The notes below the pieces were generated by a model. The model was not told the DNA's origin. It made no database searches and saw only the letters and a list, made by a program, of their open reading frames with translations. Shown piece after piece: positions 19,681 to 27,477 of a DNA stretch of 64,000 bases. This DNA is from Skermanella mucosa (GTDB taxonomy: Bacteria > Pseudomonadota > Alphaproteobacteria > Azospirillales > Azospirillaceae), in assembly GCF_016765655.2 (NCBI RefSeq), contig NZ_CP086106.1, positions 5,044,501-5,108,500 on the forward strand, in the 5' to 3' direction. The translations under genes and the position numbers were made by a program. Within the stretch, counting starts at the first letter, position 1, and each line of letters starts with the position of its first letter.

Positions 19681-20802
19681 ATGGCCCACCCCCCCAGGCA
19701 GGAAGCTCGACACCGATATCGGGAGGAGCCGTCCGAGGAAACCTGCCGCCTGTTCGATGATCTGCGGCGGGAACTGGTGATCGCCGGGCTGGAGCGTGAG
19801 CAGGCGCAGATCGAAGCCGAGGACCTGCGCGAACAAGCGACCCTGTATGTGCAGGCCTGCGCGACCCTGGAAGCCCGTCTCGAAGCCATGTCCGATCACC
19901 TGTGCCGGACCGAGCGGGCACTCGCCGAGATGCGGCGGCTTCGCGACGAGGATCGGACCTTCCGGCGCTCGCTGGAGCGGCAGTTGCTGGCCAGCCGCGT
20001 GGAAGCCGAGACCGCCGAGGAGGAATTCCGCGTCGCCTTGGAGGAACTGGACCAGTCGTCCCGCGAACTGGCCGAGAGCAACACCCGGCTGCGCGACCTG
20101 AACGAGACGCTCGAACGCCAGGTTGACCAGCGCACCGCCGACCTGAAGGCCGCGCTCGCCGATCGGGATGCCCTGATCCACGAGATCCACCATCAGACCC
20201 GCAACAATCTCCAGGTCATATCGAGCCTGCTCAATCTGCAAGCCTCGCGCCTGGAGGAGCCGAGCGCCCGGGAAGTGCGGAAGAGCTTCGGGCGGATCCA
20301 GACCATGAGCCTTGTTCACGGCCTGGTGTTCGACGACAGCAGCACCGCCGACTTGCCGATCGGGCCGCTCCTCGCCACGGTATGCGACAGGATGACGGCC
20401 GACCTGGGTCCCTTTCCCGGGATAGCCGTGCGGGTGACGGGCGGGACCGGGCTCGTTCCCCTGAAGGCCGCCGGGCAGCTTGCCCTGATCGTGTCCGAAC
20501 TGGTCGCCAATGCGCTGACCCACGCCTATCCGCCCGGCGCAGGCGAAGCCGACCGGACCGGCACCGTCGAGATCGCCGTCAGCGGCGAACCCCGGGCGAA
20601 GGCCATCCGGGTTCGCGACAATGGCGTCGGCCTGGACGAAGGCGGTGCCGCGTCGCGCCGCGGCCTGGGCCTGCTGCTGGTCCATACCCTGGCGCGACAG
20701 GTCGGCGCGCGGCTACGCTTCGCGTCCGCCGCGGGGTCGGGCTCTCCCCTGCGGCCGTTACGCGGCACGGAGGTCGAAATCCAGCTGCCGCAGACGGATT
20801 GA
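19681..20802 (+). CDS. Sensor histidine kinase, HisKA_2 family
   Basis: Cytoplasmic kinase of 373 residues. A long coiled coil (about 30-160) leads into a HisKA_2 dimerisation domain with HHQTRNNLQVISSLLNLQ (phospho-acceptor likely His171) and a HATPase domain (SELVANALTHAYP with the N box near 277, VRDNGVGLDEG, RRGLGLLLV). This class often works with response regulators such as PhyR-type or LuxR proteins; none is adjacent. No input domain other than the coiled coil is visible, so the stimulus is probably provided by a partner. ATG 19681 was chosen over a TTG six codons earlier. Confidence 0.92.
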   Translation: MAHPPRQEARHRYREEPSEETCRLFDDLRRELVIAGLEREQAQIEAEDLREQATLYVQACATLEARLEAMSDHLCRTERALAEMRRLRDEDRTFRRSLERQLLASRVEAETAEEEFRVALEELDQSSRELAESNTRLRDLNETLERQVDQRTADLKAALADRDALIHEIHHQTRNNLQVISSLLNLQASRLEEPSAREVRKSFGRIQTMSLVHGLVFDDSSTADLPIGPLLATVCDRMTADLGPFPGIAVRVTGGTGLVPLKAAGQLALIVSELVANALTHAYPPGAGEADRTGTVEIAVSGEPRAKAIRVRDNGVGLDEGGAASRRGLGLLLVHTLARQVGARLRFASAAGSGSPLRPLRGTEVEIQLPQTD

Positions 20803-20845
20803 TGGCGGATGGATTGATGGCGGATGGATTGATGGCGGATGGATC
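20801..20845 (+). repeat. Three tandem copies of a 15-bp unit
   Basis: The unit GATGGCGGATGGATT occurs twice exactly and a third time with a changed last base, immediately after the stop codon of the HisKA_2 kinase. Because the unit is a multiple of three and carries the stop region of the kinase, the array looks like slippage expansion of the gene's 3' end. It sits just before the next gene's ribosome site. Confidence 0.85.
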
Positions 20846-20893
20846 GGTGATAGACTAGCGCCGGACGCTCACTCCGCCCCGCAGGAGCCATCC

Positions 20894-21601
20894 CTGTCCA
20901 CCCTCGGCATCGTCATTCCCACCCTGAACGCCGAACGGCCCGGCACCGGGGGCCTGCGCCGGACGCTGGACGCGATCGGTCCGGCCGCGGCTGCCGCGGG
21001 ATGGCCGATCCTGGTGTCCGACGGCGGCTCGACCGACGGCACTCCGGAGACGGCCCGGCGGCACGGCGCGCGGGTCGTCCGGGCGCCGCGCGGACGCGGT
21101 TCCCAGCTCGCCGCCGGCGCGGCGGCCCTGCTGGCGGACGGCGCGGCGGAATGGCTGTTCTTCCTGCACGCCGACAGCGTGCCCGACCCGTCCTGGGCCG
21201 ACGAGGCGGCCCGATTCGCCGCGGCGCCGGAAAACCGCGAACGCGCCGGCTACGGGCGGTTCGCGCTGGACGACGGCGCGGCGCCGGCCCGCCGGATCGA
21301 GCGGCTGGTCGAGTGGCGGTGCCGCCGGTTCGGCCTGCCCTACGGCGACCAGGGCCTGCTGATTCATTGCGACCTGTACCGCGCGGCCGGCGGCTTCCCC
21401 GCCATCGCCCTGATGGAGGACGTCGCGATGGTACGCCGGATCGGCCGGCGCCGCCTGGTCCCCCTCCCCTTCGCCGTGACCACGTCGGCGGAACGCTACC
21501 GGCGCGGCGGTTATGTCCGCCGGCCGCTGCGCAACCTCGGCTGCCTCGCCCTGTATCTGGCGGGCCTGCCGCCCGACGCCGTCCGACGGCTCTACGGGTG
21601 A
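20894..21601 (+). CDS. TIGR04283-type glycosyltransferase (selenodomain-associated transferase 2)
   Basis: GT2-fold transferase of about 235 residues. Its N-terminus is GIVIPTLNAE, and it has the nucleotide-binding VSDGGSTDGTPE, FLHADS in the DXD region, GDQGLLI, and ALMEDVAMVRR, all typical of the arsenosugar-biosynthesis/selenodomain family. No ATG, GTG or TTG exists in frame between the tandem repeats and the first strand. CTG at 20894, with AGGAG seven bases upstream, is the best start. It pairs with the next gene, the usual type-1 partner, with a seven-base gap. The substrate is unproven. Confidence 0.8.
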   Translation: MSTLGIVIPTLNAERPGTGGLRRTLDAIGPAAAAAGWPILVSDGGSTDGTPETARRHGARVVRAPRGRGSQLAAGAAALLADGAAEWLFFLHADSVPDPSWADEAARFAAAPENRERAGYGRFALDDGAAPARRIERLVEWRCRRFGLPYGDQGLLIHCDLYRAAGGFPAIALMEDVAMVRRIGRRRLVPLPFAVTTSAERYRRGGYVRRPLRNLGCLALYLAGLPPDAVRRLYG

Positions 21602-21608
21602 GCCCGCG

Positions 21609-22259
21609 ATGACCCTCGGTCCCGCCCCGACCGCGCGCCACCTTGTGGTTTTCGCGCGGGAAGCCCGCCTCGGGCGCGGCAAGCGGCGCCTGGCCGCCCA
21701 TGTCGGCCCGGTCGCCGCCGTGCATTTCCAGCGCACCGCCCTCCCCGCCCTGCTGCGCCGGCTCGGCCGGGACCCACGCTGGACCGTCTGGCTGGCCCTG
21801 ACGCCCGACCACGCGCGCCTGCCGCCGGGATTGCCGAATCGGGTCCGCCCGCTCCCCCAGGGCACCGGCGGCCTGGGCGAGCGGATGCGCCGCCCGATGC
21901 GCCGCCCGCCCGTCGGCCTGCCGCCCGGCCCGGTGGTGGTGATCGGAAGCGACATCCCGGCGGTCCGGCCGGAACACGTCGCCGCCGCCTTCCGGTCGCT
22001 GGGGAACCGCGCCTTCATATTCGGGCCGGCGACGGACGGCGGCTATTGGCTGGTCGGCGCGCGCCGCCGGCCGGCCGAACCGCGCGATATCTTCGCCGGC
22101 GTCCGCTGGTCGGGTCCGCACGCGCTGTCCGACACGCTCGCCAACCTGCGCCCCGGCGAGGCGGGGCCGCCGCTGGACCTGCTGGAGGACGTGGACGATC
22201 CGGCCGCCTGGCGCCGCTGGCGTCGCGGCGCGGAAAATCGGGCGTTCACGCCGTTGTGA
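21609..22259 (+). CDS. TIGR04282-type transferase (DUF2064, selenodomain-associated transferase 1)
   Basis: The 216-residue protein has the nucleotidyltransferase-like fold of DUF2064: LVVFAREARLGRGKRRLA (normally 'K.P..G..KTRL'), VVVIGSDIPAVRPEHV, and FGPATDGGYWLVG. It nearly always accompanies TIGR04283 transferases, as here. Family members have been linked to arsenosugar synthesis and to selenium-domain gene neighbourhoods, but neither an ArsS-like radical SAM gene nor a selenodomain gene is in the window. It is co-directional with and tightly spaced to its neighbours. Confidence 0.88.
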   Translation: MTLGPAPTARHLVVFAREARLGRGKRRLAAHVGPVAAVHFQRTALPALLRRLGRDPRWTVWLALTPDHARLPPGLPNRVRPLPQGTGGLGERMRRPMRRPPVGLPPGPVVVIGSDIPAVRPEHVAAAFRSLGNRAFIFGPATDGGYWLVGARRRPAEPRDIFAGVRWSGPHALSDTLANLRPGEAGPPLDLLEDVDDPAAWRRWRRGAENRAFTPL

Positions 22260-22307
22260 ATGTTGATGCCCTATCACCGCGGGCGCCGAACGGCCATAGT
22301 GTCTCAC

Positions 22308-23432
22308 ATGATCTCGACGCCCCTGCTACAGGCCCTGCACCGGCGGCTCATCCGGCTGTCCGGATACGGGGATGTCCGTCTCGAAGACCTGGCGCCCCTT
22401 CCAACCACCGGGCTGGCTCACGATCATGTGCGCGTGGCCGGCCACGGCGTCCTCCTGAGGGTGCCCAAGCAGAGCCAGCTCGGCCTGTCCGCGGCGTCCA
22501 ACCTGACCTACCAGGCGGCCTGCTTCGAACGCGCCGGACCGGGGGGCCACGTGCCCGGCCTGCGCGCCGTGATGCTGCCGGAGGCGACGGTGCCGATGGG
22601 TGCGCTGGTGGTCGACGAGATCGTCGGCCGCCCTCCCGTCCTGCCGGCCGACCTGCCCGCGATCGTCCGCGCCCTGGCGTCGATCCACGGGCTGCCGGTG
22701 CCGCCTCCGCCGGCCCGCCGCCCGCTGCGCGACCTGGACGACCCGGTCGGCGCCACGCTCGGGGAAGTGACGGCCCAGGCGCGGCACCTGGACGCCGCCG
22801 GGCTCCACCCGGAGGCCAGCGCCGCCATCGGGCAGGAACTCGCCTGGGCGGAGGACTTCGCGCGCCGGAGCGGAAGGCCCCCGGTCACCCTGATCTCGTT
22901 CGACGCCCATCCCGGCAACTTCCTCATAGCCGGCTCGGGGTCCGGCACCGCTCCCGGCACCGCCGTCCTGGTCGACCTGGAAAAGGCCCGCTACGGCGCG
23001 GCCGGCTTCGACCTGGCGCACGCCACGCTCTATACCTCGACCACCTGGGACGTCTCCTCCCACGCCGTGCTCGGCACCGCCGACATCGCCGCCGCCTACG
23101 CGCTGTGGCTGGAAACCGTGGAGGCCTCCCTGGCGGACTCCTGCCGTCCCTGGCTGCTGCCGCTGCGGCGGGTGATGTGGCTATGGTCGGTGACCTGGTG
23201 CGCCAAGTGGCGTGTCGAGTCGCGGGCGGCGGCCAAGGCCGGCAAGGACCGTGCCGAGAGCGCCGAGGACTGGTCGGCCGCCCTCAGCGACGCGGCCCTG
23301 GTGGACCATGTCGCCGGCCGGGTGGCTGATTACCTTGATCCGGTCACCATCGCCGCCGTCCGGTCGGAATGGCTCACCGCCAATCCCCTGACCGACCTGC
23401 TCCCTCTGCCGGGCCAAACCACCAGAAGCTGA
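22308..23432 (+). CDS. Aminoglycoside phosphotransferase-fold kinase
   Basis: The 374-residue protein has an APH/choline-kinase fold: an N-lobe with GLAHDHVRVAG and VLLRVPK (nucleotide-binding Lys), the catalytic-loop equivalent SFDAHPGNFL, and the metal-binding VDLEKARYG followed by FDLAHATLY. Small-molecule phosphorylation is expected; a metabolite linked to the two preceding transferases is the best guess and is inferred only from clustering. The ATG at 22308 was chosen; an ATG at 22260, one base after the previous stop, would add 16 residues of unlikely sequence. Confidence 0.78.
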   Translation: MISTPLLQALHRRLIRLSGYGDVRLEDLAPLPTTGLAHDHVRVAGHGVLLRVPKQSQLGLSAASNLTYQAACFERAGPGGHVPGLRAVMLPEATVPMGALVVDEIVGRPPVLPADLPAIVRALASIHGLPVPPPPARRPLRDLDDPVGATLGEVTAQARHLDAAGLHPEASAAIGQELAWAEDFARRSGRPPVTLISFDAHPGNFLIAGSGSGTAPGTAVLVDLEKARYGAAGFDLAHATLYTSTTWDVSSHAVLGTADIAAAYALWLETVEASLADSCRPWLLPLRRVMWLWSVTWCAKWRVESRAAAKAGKDRAESAEDWSAALSDAALVDHVAGRVADYLDPVTIAAVRSEWLTANPLTDLLPLPGQTTRS

Positions 23433-23471
23433 ACCCCCAAAAGCTGAACATCGACAGGAGACTTCGGAACC

Positions 23472-24707
23472 GTGCCCATGCCGATTCGCTTCCCCCTGCT
23501 CGCCGCCGCCGTCCTGGCGGCGGGGCTTCATCTGAGCGCCGTGCCGGCAGGCGCCCAGGCGCCGTCATCCCCGGCACCCGGCTGGGACGCGACGCTGGCG
23601 GCCGCGCGCGGCAAGACCGTGTACTGGAACGCCTGGGCGGGCGACCCCAGGATCAACGACTATATCGGCTGGGTCGGCGGCCAGGTGCGCGACCGCTTCG
23701 GCATCGACCTGCGCCACGTCAAGGTGACCGACACCGCCGATGTCGTGTCCCGGGTGCTGGCCGAGAAGGCGGCCGGCAAGGACCGGGGCGGCTCGGTCGA
23801 CCTGGTATGGATCAACGGCGAGAACTTCGCGGCCATGAAGGAGAACGGGCTGCTGCACGGCCCCTTCGTGGACCGACTGCCCAACGCGCCCCTGATCGAC
23901 ACGGAGGGCAAGCCGACCACCACGGTCGACTTCACCATCCCGACCGACGGGATGGAGGCGCCCTGGGGCATGGCCCAGTTCGTGTTCGTCCATGATTCCG
24001 AAGAGGTCGCGGATCCGCCGCGCAGCGCCGCCGCCCTGCTGGACTGGACCGGCGAGAACCCCGGCCGCTTCAGCTATCCGAGCCCGCCGGACTTCATCGG
24101 CAGCACCTTCCTGAAGCAGATGCTGGTGGAGGTGACGGCCGACCCGGCGCGGCTCCAGCGGCCGGCCGACGATGCCGACTTCGATCGGGTGACGGCGCCG
24201 CTCTGGTCGTTCCTCGACCGGCTGCACCCCAACCTGGCGCGCGGTGGCCGGAGTTTCCCGGCGACCGGCCCGGCGCTGAAGCAGATGCTGGCCGACGGCG
24301 AGGTCGCCATGGCCCTGAGCTTCCATCCCGGCGAGGCGTCCCGCGACATCGCCGGCGGCCTGCTGCCGTCCTCGGTCCGCACCTTCGTGCTGGACCGCGG
24401 GACGATCGGCAACACGCACTTCGTAGCGATCCCCTACAACGCGAACGCGCCGGAGGCCGCCATGGTGGTGGCCGATTTCCTGCTGTCGCCGGAAGCCCAG
24501 ATCCGCAAGCAGGATCCCGCCGTGTGGGGCGACTTCACCGTGCTCGACCTGGACCGGCTCGATCCGGAGGACCGCCGGCGGTTCGACGCCCTGCCCCGGG
24601 GCGCGGCGACCCTGTCGGACGAGGAGCTGGGCACGCCCCAGCTCGAACCGCACCCCTCGTGGATGGTGCGGATCGAGCAGCAATGGACGAAGCGGTACGG
24701 GAGCTGA
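23472..24707 (+). CDS. YnjB-like ABC transporter substrate-binding protein
   Basis: The 411-residue periplasmic protein has a signal peptide to about residue 29 (AVPAGA then QAPS). KTVYWNAWAGDPRINDYIGWV is the YnjB-family opening, followed by VDLVWINGENFAAMKENGLL and PWGMAQFVFVHDSE. YnjB is the binding component of the poorly known YnjBCD importer. Here no ynjC permease or ynjD ATPase follows; the next gene, pgk, is on the other strand. It starts at GTG 23472 with an ATG two codons later. It lies 39 bases after the phosphotransferase, so it is likely the last gene of that operon. Confidence 0.88.
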   Translation: MPMPIRFPLLAAAVLAAGLHLSAVPAGAQAPSSPAPGWDATLAAARGKTVYWNAWAGDPRINDYIGWVGGQVRDRFGIDLRHVKVTDTADVVSRVLAEKAAGKDRGGSVDLVWINGENFAAMKENGLLHGPFVDRLPNAPLIDTEGKPTTTVDFTIPTDGMEAPWGMAQFVFVHDSEEVADPPRSAAALLDWTGENPGRFSYPSPPDFIGSTFLKQMLVEVTADPARLQRPADDADFDRVTAPLWSFLDRLHPNLARGGRSFPATGPALKQMLADGEVAMALSFHPGEASRDIAGGLLPSSVRTFVLDRGTIGNTHFVAIPYNANAPEAAMVVADFLLSPEAQIRKQDPAVWGDFTVLDLDRLDPEDRRRFDALPRGAATLSDEELGTPQLEPHPSWMVRIEQQWTKRYGS

Positions 24708-24734
24708 AGCTCCCGGACTTCGATCTTCCCGGCC

Positions 24735-25928
24735 TCAGCCCTTGAGCGCCGCGACGCCCGGCAGGTCCTTGCCTTCCAGCCATTCCAGGAAGGCGCCGCC
24801 GGCGGCCGAGACATAGGTGAAGGCATCCTCGACGCCGGCCGCGGCCAGGGCCGCCACGGTGTCGCCGCCGCCGGCCACGCTCAGGACCCGGCCCGCCTTG
24901 GTCAGCGCGGCGACGCTGCCGGCCACCGCATTGGTCCCGGCGTCGAACGGCCGGGTCTCGAACGCGCCGAGCGGGCCGTTCCAGACTACCGTGCGGCAGC
25001 CCTGGAGCTTCAGGGTCACGTACTCGACCGTGGCCGGGCCGACATCCAGGATCATGGAGTCGGCGGGCACCTGGTCGATCGCCACCACCTGGCTCTCGGC
25101 GCCGGCCTTGAACTCCTTCGCGACGATGGCGTCGCGCGGCAGCAGGATCTCGCATCCCGCCTGCTCGGCGATCGCCATGATCTCGCGCGCCTGCTCGGCC
25201 ATGTCCTTCTCGCACAGCGAGGCGCCGACCGCGGTGCCACGGGCATAGAGGAAAGTGTTGGCCATGCCGCCGCCCAGCGCCAGCAGGTTGACCCGGCGCA
25301 CCAGGTTGCCAAGCAGGTCCAGCTTGGTGGAGATCTTGGCGCCGCCGACAACGGCGGCGACCGGGCGCTCGGGATTCTCCAGCGCCAGCGTCAGCGCCTT
25401 CAGCTCGGCCTCCATCAGGCGGCCGGCGGCGTTGGGCAGCAGGCGGGCCAGCGCCTCGGTCGAGGCGTGGGCGCGGTGGGCGGCGGAGAAGGCGTCGTTG
25501 ACATAGATGTCGCCCAGCTCGGCGAGTTGCTTCGCGAAGCCGGGATCGTTCTTCTCCTCCTCCGGATGGAAGCGGAGATTCTCCATCACGATGATGGAGC
25601 CGCCATGGAGCTTGGCGAGCGCCTCCCTGGCCTGAGGCCCGACGCAGTCCGGCGCGAAGGCGACCTTCTGGCCGACCGCCTTGGAAACCGCGTCGACTAC
25701 GGGCTGGAGCGAATATTTCGGATCCGGGCCGCCCTTGGGCCGGCCGAAGTGGGACAGCACGACCACCTTGGCGCCGGCCTTCGACAGCTCCGTCAGGGTC
25801 GGAGCCAGCCGGTCGATGCGCGTCGTGTCCGAAACCGCGCCGTCCTTCATGGGCACGTTCAGGTCGGCCCGGACCAGGACGGTCTTGCCGTCGAACTGGT
25901 AGTCATCAAGGGTTTTGAAGCCGCTCAT
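24735..25928 (-). CDS. pgk: Phosphoglycerate kinase
   Basis: Glycolysis/gluconeogenesis enzyme converting 1,3-bisphosphoglycerate and ADP to 3-phosphoglycerate and ATP in the cytoplasm. The 397-residue chain is complete: [54 protein letters not shown] (substrate side), [11 protein letters not shown], and WNGPLGAFE with [12 protein letters not shown] at the nucleotide site. The gene stands alone, with gap and fba not adjacent. The ATG at 25928 matches the usual family N-terminus. Confidence 0.97.
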   Translation of the reverse strand: MSGFKTLDDYQFDGKTVLVRADLNVPMKDGAVSDTTRIDRLAPTLTELSKAGAKVVVLSHFGRPKGGPDPKYSLQPVVDAVSKAVGQKVAFAPDCVGPQAREALAKLHGGSIIVMENLRFHPEEEKNDPGFAKQLAELGDIYVNDAFSAAHRAHASTEALARLLPNAAGRLMEAELKALTLALENPERPVAAVVGGAKISTKLDLLGNLVRRVNLLALGGGMANTFLYARGTAVGASLCEKDMAEQAREIMAIAEQAGCEILLPRDAIVAKEFKAGAESQVVAIDQVPADSMILDVGPATVEYVTLKLQGCRTVVWNGPLGAFETRPFDAGTNAVAGSVAALTKAGRVLSVAGGGDTVAALAAAGVEDAFTYVSAAGGAFLEWLEGKDLPGVAALKG

Positions 25929-26234
25929 CGGTTCCGTCCCATTCCTCGTGAATTCAGCGCCAAGTGGATCGCCAAAGATGTCGCAGGGTGTCTTCGTGGC
26001 ATTTTCATGATGCCGGTCGCAGCGATGGGAACCAACCACAACCGGCCCGGCAAATCAATGTCCCGCCGCCGCACCGGGCGGCGACTATGACAGGCTACCC
26101 GTATCGAAATCGACGGCCCCCGCCTCCCCGGCCCGGCCGGGCCCCGCTCGACTTGGCTTGCCTTCTCTTGCCTTGGCGCCGCGGCAAACCGGCATACCTC
26201 TGATATGATCGCCAACGTTGACGGAGCTTCGACC
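25929..26234. other. Intergenic region between divergent genes
   Basis: About 305 bases separate pgk and the methyltransferase gene. It is GC-rich, and I see no coding frame with a ribosome site, no hairpin with a T-run and no clear operator. It should carry the two divergent promoters. Confidence 0.4.
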
Positions 26235-27278
26235 ATGATCGGACCGGCAGGACGCGCGGCCTATGCCCTCAGCCAGACCGCCCGCATCTCGTGGTTCTTC
26301 GGGCAGTACCTCCTGGCGGCCAAGCTTGACGGCCGGGCCGTTCCCAAGGACCGGGTACCGGCCGGGCTGAAGACGCCGGACCGGGCGACCATCCTTGCGG
26401 ACCTGCGGGCGCTGATGCGCCGCGACTTCGCCAACATCGACGCGGGCTATTACCGCATGCCCCACGACATGGTGGAGCCGCCGCGCAAAGTGCTGCGCGA
26501 CGCGGTCCGCTTCTTCCAGGACCTGCCGGAGGTACGGCGGCGGCGGCGCGGCCGGATCGCCACCGAGGTCTTCGAGGAGCGGCGGGCGGAGGGCGCGAAG
26601 CTGCCGCGCTATTATATGCAGAACTTCCACTACCAGACCGACGGCTATCTCAGCGACCACTCGGCGGAACTGTACGACCATCAGGTGGAGGTACTGTTCG
26701 GCGGCGGCGCGGACGCGATGCGCCGGCAGGCGCTGGTGCCGCTCCACCACCATTTCCGGGAGCGCCGGGTCTCCGAGTGCAGGCTTCTGGACGTGGCCTG
26801 CGGCACGGGGCGCTTCCTGACCTTCGTGAAGGACAATTACCCCCGGCTGGACGTCACGGCCCTGGACCTGAGCCCGAACTACCTTCGCCAGGCCCGGCGA
26901 CTGCTCAGCCCCTGGTCCCGCACCCGGTTCGTCCAGGCCGCGGCGGAAGGCATACCCGCCCCGGACGGGACCTTCGACGCGGTCACCTGCATCTACCTGT
27001 TCCACGAACTGCCCCGCAAGGTGCGGGCCGCCGCCGCGGCCGAGATGGCGCGGGTGCTGAAGCGGGACGGCATCCTGGTGTTCGTCGAAACCCTTCAGAA
27101 GGGCGACCGGCCGGATTACGACGGCCTGCTGGACCTGTTCCCGCTGGCCTTCTACGAACCTTACTACGACGACTACATCCGGCAGGACATCGGCGCGCTG
27201 TTCTCCGAAGCCGGCCTTGAAGTCGTCGAAACCACGCTGGCGTTCATGTCCAAGGTGGTGGTATTGCGCAAGCGGTGA
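26235..27278 (+). CDS. Class I SAM-dependent methyltransferase
   Basis: The 347-residue enzyme has a helical N-terminal region (about 1-170) that is not part of the standard fold. A Rossmann methyltransferase domain follows: LLDVACGTGRFL (motif I), VTALDLSPNYL (acidic end of strand 2), FDAVTCIYLFHEL and VLKRDGILVFVE. The ATG at 26235 has ACGGAG eight bases upstream; an ATG ten codons earlier has none. A ubiquinone/menaquinone-type or lipid substrate is possible given the type-11 style, but nothing nearby identifies it. Confidence 0.85.
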   Translation: MIGPAGRAAYALSQTARISWFFGQYLLAAKLDGRAVPKDRVPAGLKTPDRATILADLRALMRRDFANIDAGYYRMPHDMVEPPRKVLRDAVRFFQDLPEVRRRRRGRIATEVFEERRAEGAKLPRYYMQNFHYQTDGYLSDHSAELYDHQVEVLFGGGADAMRRQALVPLHHHFRERRVSECRLLDVACGTGRFLTFVKDNYPRLDVTALDLSPNYLRQARRLLSPWSRTRFVQAAAEGIPAPDGTFDAVTCIYLFHELPRKVRAAAAAEMARVLKRDGILVFVETLQKGDRPDYDGLLDLFPLAFYEPYYDDYIRQDIGALFSEAGLEVVETTLAFMSKVVVLRKR

Positions 27279-27345
27279 TAGCATCGGCGGCGGTACGGCG
27301 ACACCAGCACTCCGCCGCCGTCGTCTTGCCGGCGAAAGCATGTTT

Positions 27346-27374
27346 ATTACATTTTTATGACAGTAATATTACAT
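27346..27374 (-). promoter_or_regulatory. Pho box-like array upstream of the CYTH-CHAD gene
   Basis: Three 7-bp half sites (ATTACAT, ATGACAG, ATTACAT) are spaced by four bases each. This is the exact 11-bp periodicity of PhoB operators (consensus CTGTCAT-N4-CTGTCAT on the opposite strand). The middle site is a perfect reverse complement of CTGTCAT; the outer two match at five of seven. A TATATC hexamer follows about nine bases downstream in the direction of the CYTH-CHAD gene. Confidence 0.55.
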
Positions 27375-27477
27375 ATTGTTTGTATATCGGCTGTCTCCTA
27401 TAAAGTTTTCCAATGTTTTCAGTTTCATGACAAACCTCAGGGGCTGACATTGGCCCCGGGTTGAGAGATACGAAAGA

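Noticed and set aside
20801-20845. Tandem repeats as a CRISPR array
   Set aside because: The units are contiguous 15-bp copies with no spacers and no cas genes anywhere in the window.
27286-27319. Hairpin after the methyltransferase as a Rho-independent terminator
   Set aside because: The GGCGGCGG/CCGCCGCC arms have an 18-base loop and no T-run, so it is not convincing as an intrinsic terminator.
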